A stretch of DNA of 36,306 bases from a virus: positions 1-36,306 of the IMG/VR virus record IMGVR_UViG_3300046777_002578. One strand, written 5' to 3'. The position numbers were made by a program, and so were the translations under genes. The notes beneath the pieces are model-generated. The model had not been told where the DNA came from. It did not search any database and worked only from the letters and a program-made list of their open reading frames with translations. Below are positions 34,558 to 36,306 of this stretch, one piece after another. Position 1 is the stretch's first letter. Each line of letters begins with the position of its first letter.

Positions 34558-36306
34558 TTACTCCAAGGGGCTGGGTTGTTGGCCGGAAACTTCGCGGTAC
34601 AGCCCTGCGTTGATGTCGTTGAGCCGCTTGCGCTGCCGAGCGCGATTGTCGCGCAACACGCGGAAGATGTTCTTCATCACCTGCCCGCGCTCCTGAATGC
34701 TCTTGGCGCCCAGGCCCTGCAAGTCGAGCAGCGCTTGGCGCTCGCCTTCGGTCGGGGCGCCGCCGAAGGTGGCCTTGAGCTTGGCCAAAGCCTGCTCGCC
34801 CAGCAAGTTTTCCAGCTCCCGGGTGTTGAGCAGCTTTTTGTCCTTGCTACCCGCAGCCTCCAACACCTTGCGCTGCGCCACGTCGGGCAGCGAAGCGTCG
34901 AAGGTGTTGGGGTTGAGCGCGTAGGCCCGCTCCAGCATGCCGATCGCGCTGTCGGCCGCGGCAAGCACATCCTCGGTCTCGGTCTTGAGCTTGACCTCGG
35001 CGGGGGTGAGCTTCTTGCTTGCCTCCTCAGCGCGGACGTCTTTCTTTTGGGCCAGGGCGAGCTGCGCGGCCGTCACTCCCATCTGAGCCACGGTGGCGTT
35101 GATGGCGGCCATCTGCCTTTCGATGTTGAGCTCGCTGATCTCTTTGACGCGAGCTTGGAACGCGGGCGTGCCCGGCTGCAACCCCTCGTCCTGCGCTTGC
35201 TTGCCCGCGGTGCTGACGGGGTCGTTCTTCTTGACCCACTCTTTCAGCAACTCAGAGGTGACGGCGCGACGCGACTTCTCGTCCTCAGCGGCCAGCGTGC
35301 GGAGTGTGCCCACGTCGTCCTTTGCGGCTTGCATCTTTGCTTGCTGCGCGGTGAGCCCGAGCTGCAGCTTTTGAGCAGCGGAGGTCCTACCGGCTTCGCG
35401 CTCGGCTTTTTTCTGCTCAGCCATGGCGCCCGCGGCCTTGCCCAGCCCCTCGCCGAAGCTGCCGGTCTTGCCTGGGTCGGCAAAAGCCGCAGCAAGCCGG
35501 AAATACAACTCCGACTTCGACGGCGGTTGTTCGGGCTGCGCGATCGCTTGTTGCAGCAAGCGCTGGAACGCCTCGGTTTCGGCCTGCGCCGTCTTGCGCG
35601 CCGCCGCCAGCTCTTGCCCGTAATTCATGCTTCCTGCCGCGGGTTGAGTGTACTTGGCAAGCATGGCCTCCAGGCTGATTGGTTGCGCGGCGGGCGCGGC
35701 CGATGCGGCAGAAGCAGGCTCCTGCGGAAGTTGCGCGCCATACCTTTCAGCCAATCCCGCAAAGTCCTCGCGCTGATCAGCTTCGTTCAGACCCCCAGAG
35801 AAAAAGCCTCTGCCGCGGGGTTGGTTGACGACGCCGCCCTGGGCATAGCCGCGAACACCGTAGCGCGGCGTGAGCTCGTCTTTTTCAATGCCCGAGGCTT
35901 TCTTGGCGAAGTCAACACCGCCCTTGTAAATTCTGTAGGCAGACTCCAAGTCCCCGTCTTTTATGGCCTCGTACGCGGGGTGAATGTAGTCGTCGTACAT
36001 CTTCTTGTAAAGCTTGTCGGCATTTGGCGCGCGGTCTAGCGCCGCCACTATGCGAGGCGCGTTGTCGTAATACCACTCAACGTCCTTGGACTTCTCTTTG
36101 TTGCTGCGCATGTACGAGTCGCGGAAAACTCGCAACGCAGAAAGCACCTCCCCGTTGTCTTTCTGCCCCATGTGTTCGACCGCGGCTGTGGTGAGGAAAC
36201 ACGCTCCGCCGCCCCCGCCGCCTGCGCCGTCGCCAGTACCGTCGCCTGCGCTGGTGCCTGCCGCGGCCCCCGCCGTGCCGCCGCCGACGCCAGAACCGCC
36301 AGCGCC
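34558..36306 (-). CDS. Large helical virion-module protein with a CFI-box-like motif, 5' end cut by the window edge
   Basis: Open in frame from base 36306 to the stop at 34558: 582 codons in view. A start at 36171 would give 537 residues, but the frame upstream is open and contains a Gly-rich linker and then ACFLTTAAVEHMG, followed by LSALRVFRDSYM. This matches the CFI-box-type motif (CF(I/L)TTA, G, LxxLRxFRDxY(M/L)) found in phage proteins, so the true start lies outside the window. About 60 residues further on are YAQGGVV and FFSGGL; the remaining 400 residues are an Ala/Glu/Lys/Gln-rich coiled-coil. The stop precedes the next gene by seven bases. Probably an internal or tail-associated virion protein. 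Confidence 0.7.
   Translation of the reverse strand, partial: GAGGSGVGGGTAGAAAGTSAGDGTGDGAGGGGGGACFLTTAAVEHMGQKDNGEVLSALRVFRDSYMRSNKEKSKDVEWYYDNAPRIVAALDRAPNADKLYKKMYDDYIHPAYEAIKDGDLESAYRIYKGGVDFAKKASGIEKDELTPRYGVRGYAQGGVVNQPRGRGFFSGGLNEADQREDFAGLAERYGAQLPQEPASAASAAPAAQPISLEAMLAKYTQPAAGSMNYGQELAAARKTAQAETEAFQRLLQQAIAQPEQPPSKSELYFRLAAAFADPGKTGSFGEGLGKAAGAMAEQKKAEREAGRTSAAQKLQLGLTAQQAKMQAAKDDVGTLRTLAAEDEKSRRAVTSELLKEWVKKNDPVSTAGKQAQDEGLQPGTPAFQARVKEISELNIERQMAAINATVAQMGVTAAQLALAQKKDVRAEEASKKLTPAEVKLKTETEDVLAAADSAIGMLERAYALNPNTFDASLPDVAQRKVLEAAGSKDKKLLNTRELENLLGEQALAKLKATFGGAPTEGERQALLDLQGLGAKSIQERGQVMKNIFRVLRDNRARQRKRLNDINAGLYREVSGQQPSPLE

Noticed and set aside
1-36306. CRISPR array, tRNA or rRNA genes
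   Set aside because: No regularly spaced direct repeats and no tRNA-like cloverleaf or rRNA sequence were recognised on reading; a tRNA or covariance scan was not possible.

Overview
The window reads as a large part of the genome of a tailed double-stranded DNA phage, probably podovirus-like, with a GC-rich, GC-biased coding style. There is no sign of bacterial chromosome. Gene content (family A DNA polymerase, DUF3854-type primase-helicase, SNF2-type helicase, PD-(D/E)XK and VRR-NUC nucleases, DnaJ-like protein, GroES-like protein, long portal, nucleotide-metabolism genes) resembles environmental podoviruses of aquatic Proteobacteria such as the HMO-2011-like group. That is an inference from gene families, not from a search. 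The host is unknown; the GC content and an integron attC-like hairpin fit a betaproteobacterium, but weakly.

Layout. (1) Bases 1-12,633 are on the minus strand and carry the packaging and head module: small and large terminase, a JAB/MPN-like protein, a PcfJ-motif protein, portal, two small proteins, a GroES-like co-chaperonin, scaffold, capsid-associated proteins, major capsid protein, and a coiled-coil protein that runs off the left edge. (2) Bases 12,634-12,960 are an AT-rich divergent control region with a minus-strand promoter and two perfect inverted repeats. (3) Bases 12,961-32,501 are on the plus strand. They begin with the primase-helicase behind a structured leader, then a DnaJ-like protein and ATP-dependent ligase, a cluster of small accessory genes (about 17.8-20.0 kb) containing a lipoprotein and an attC-like hairpin, and then the main replication and repair block: DUF932, T4 endonuclease V-like, zinc-motif protein, PolA, Cas4-like nuclease, DEDDh exonuclease, DksA-like, VRR-NUC, SNF2 helicase. 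The strand ends with a nucleotide/base-modification cassette: methyltransferase, MazG-like, DUF1599-like, a thymidylate synthase homologue with a dCMP-type Asp, and dCMP deaminase. (4) Bases 32,547-36,306 are again minus strand: two large internal-virion-type proteins, the upstream one running off the right edge.

Regulation visible in the sequence: four plus-strand promoters share TTTACA, a 17-base spacer, a TAnnAT-like -10 and, in three, a conserved start-region element. Similar -35/-10 pairs drive the minus strand at 12.7 kb and 3.4 kb. Intrinsic terminators are seen at 15.82 kb (plus) and 32.5 kb (minus), with a terminator-like structure at 22.83 kb. Genes are tightly coupled by ATGA or GTGA overlaps.

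Both window ends lie inside minus-strand structural genes, and no tail tube, tail fibre, endolysin or holin gene is recognisable. The window therefore probably lacks a segment of the genome. Three small genes show apparent single-base frameshifts, which could be sequence errors or real.
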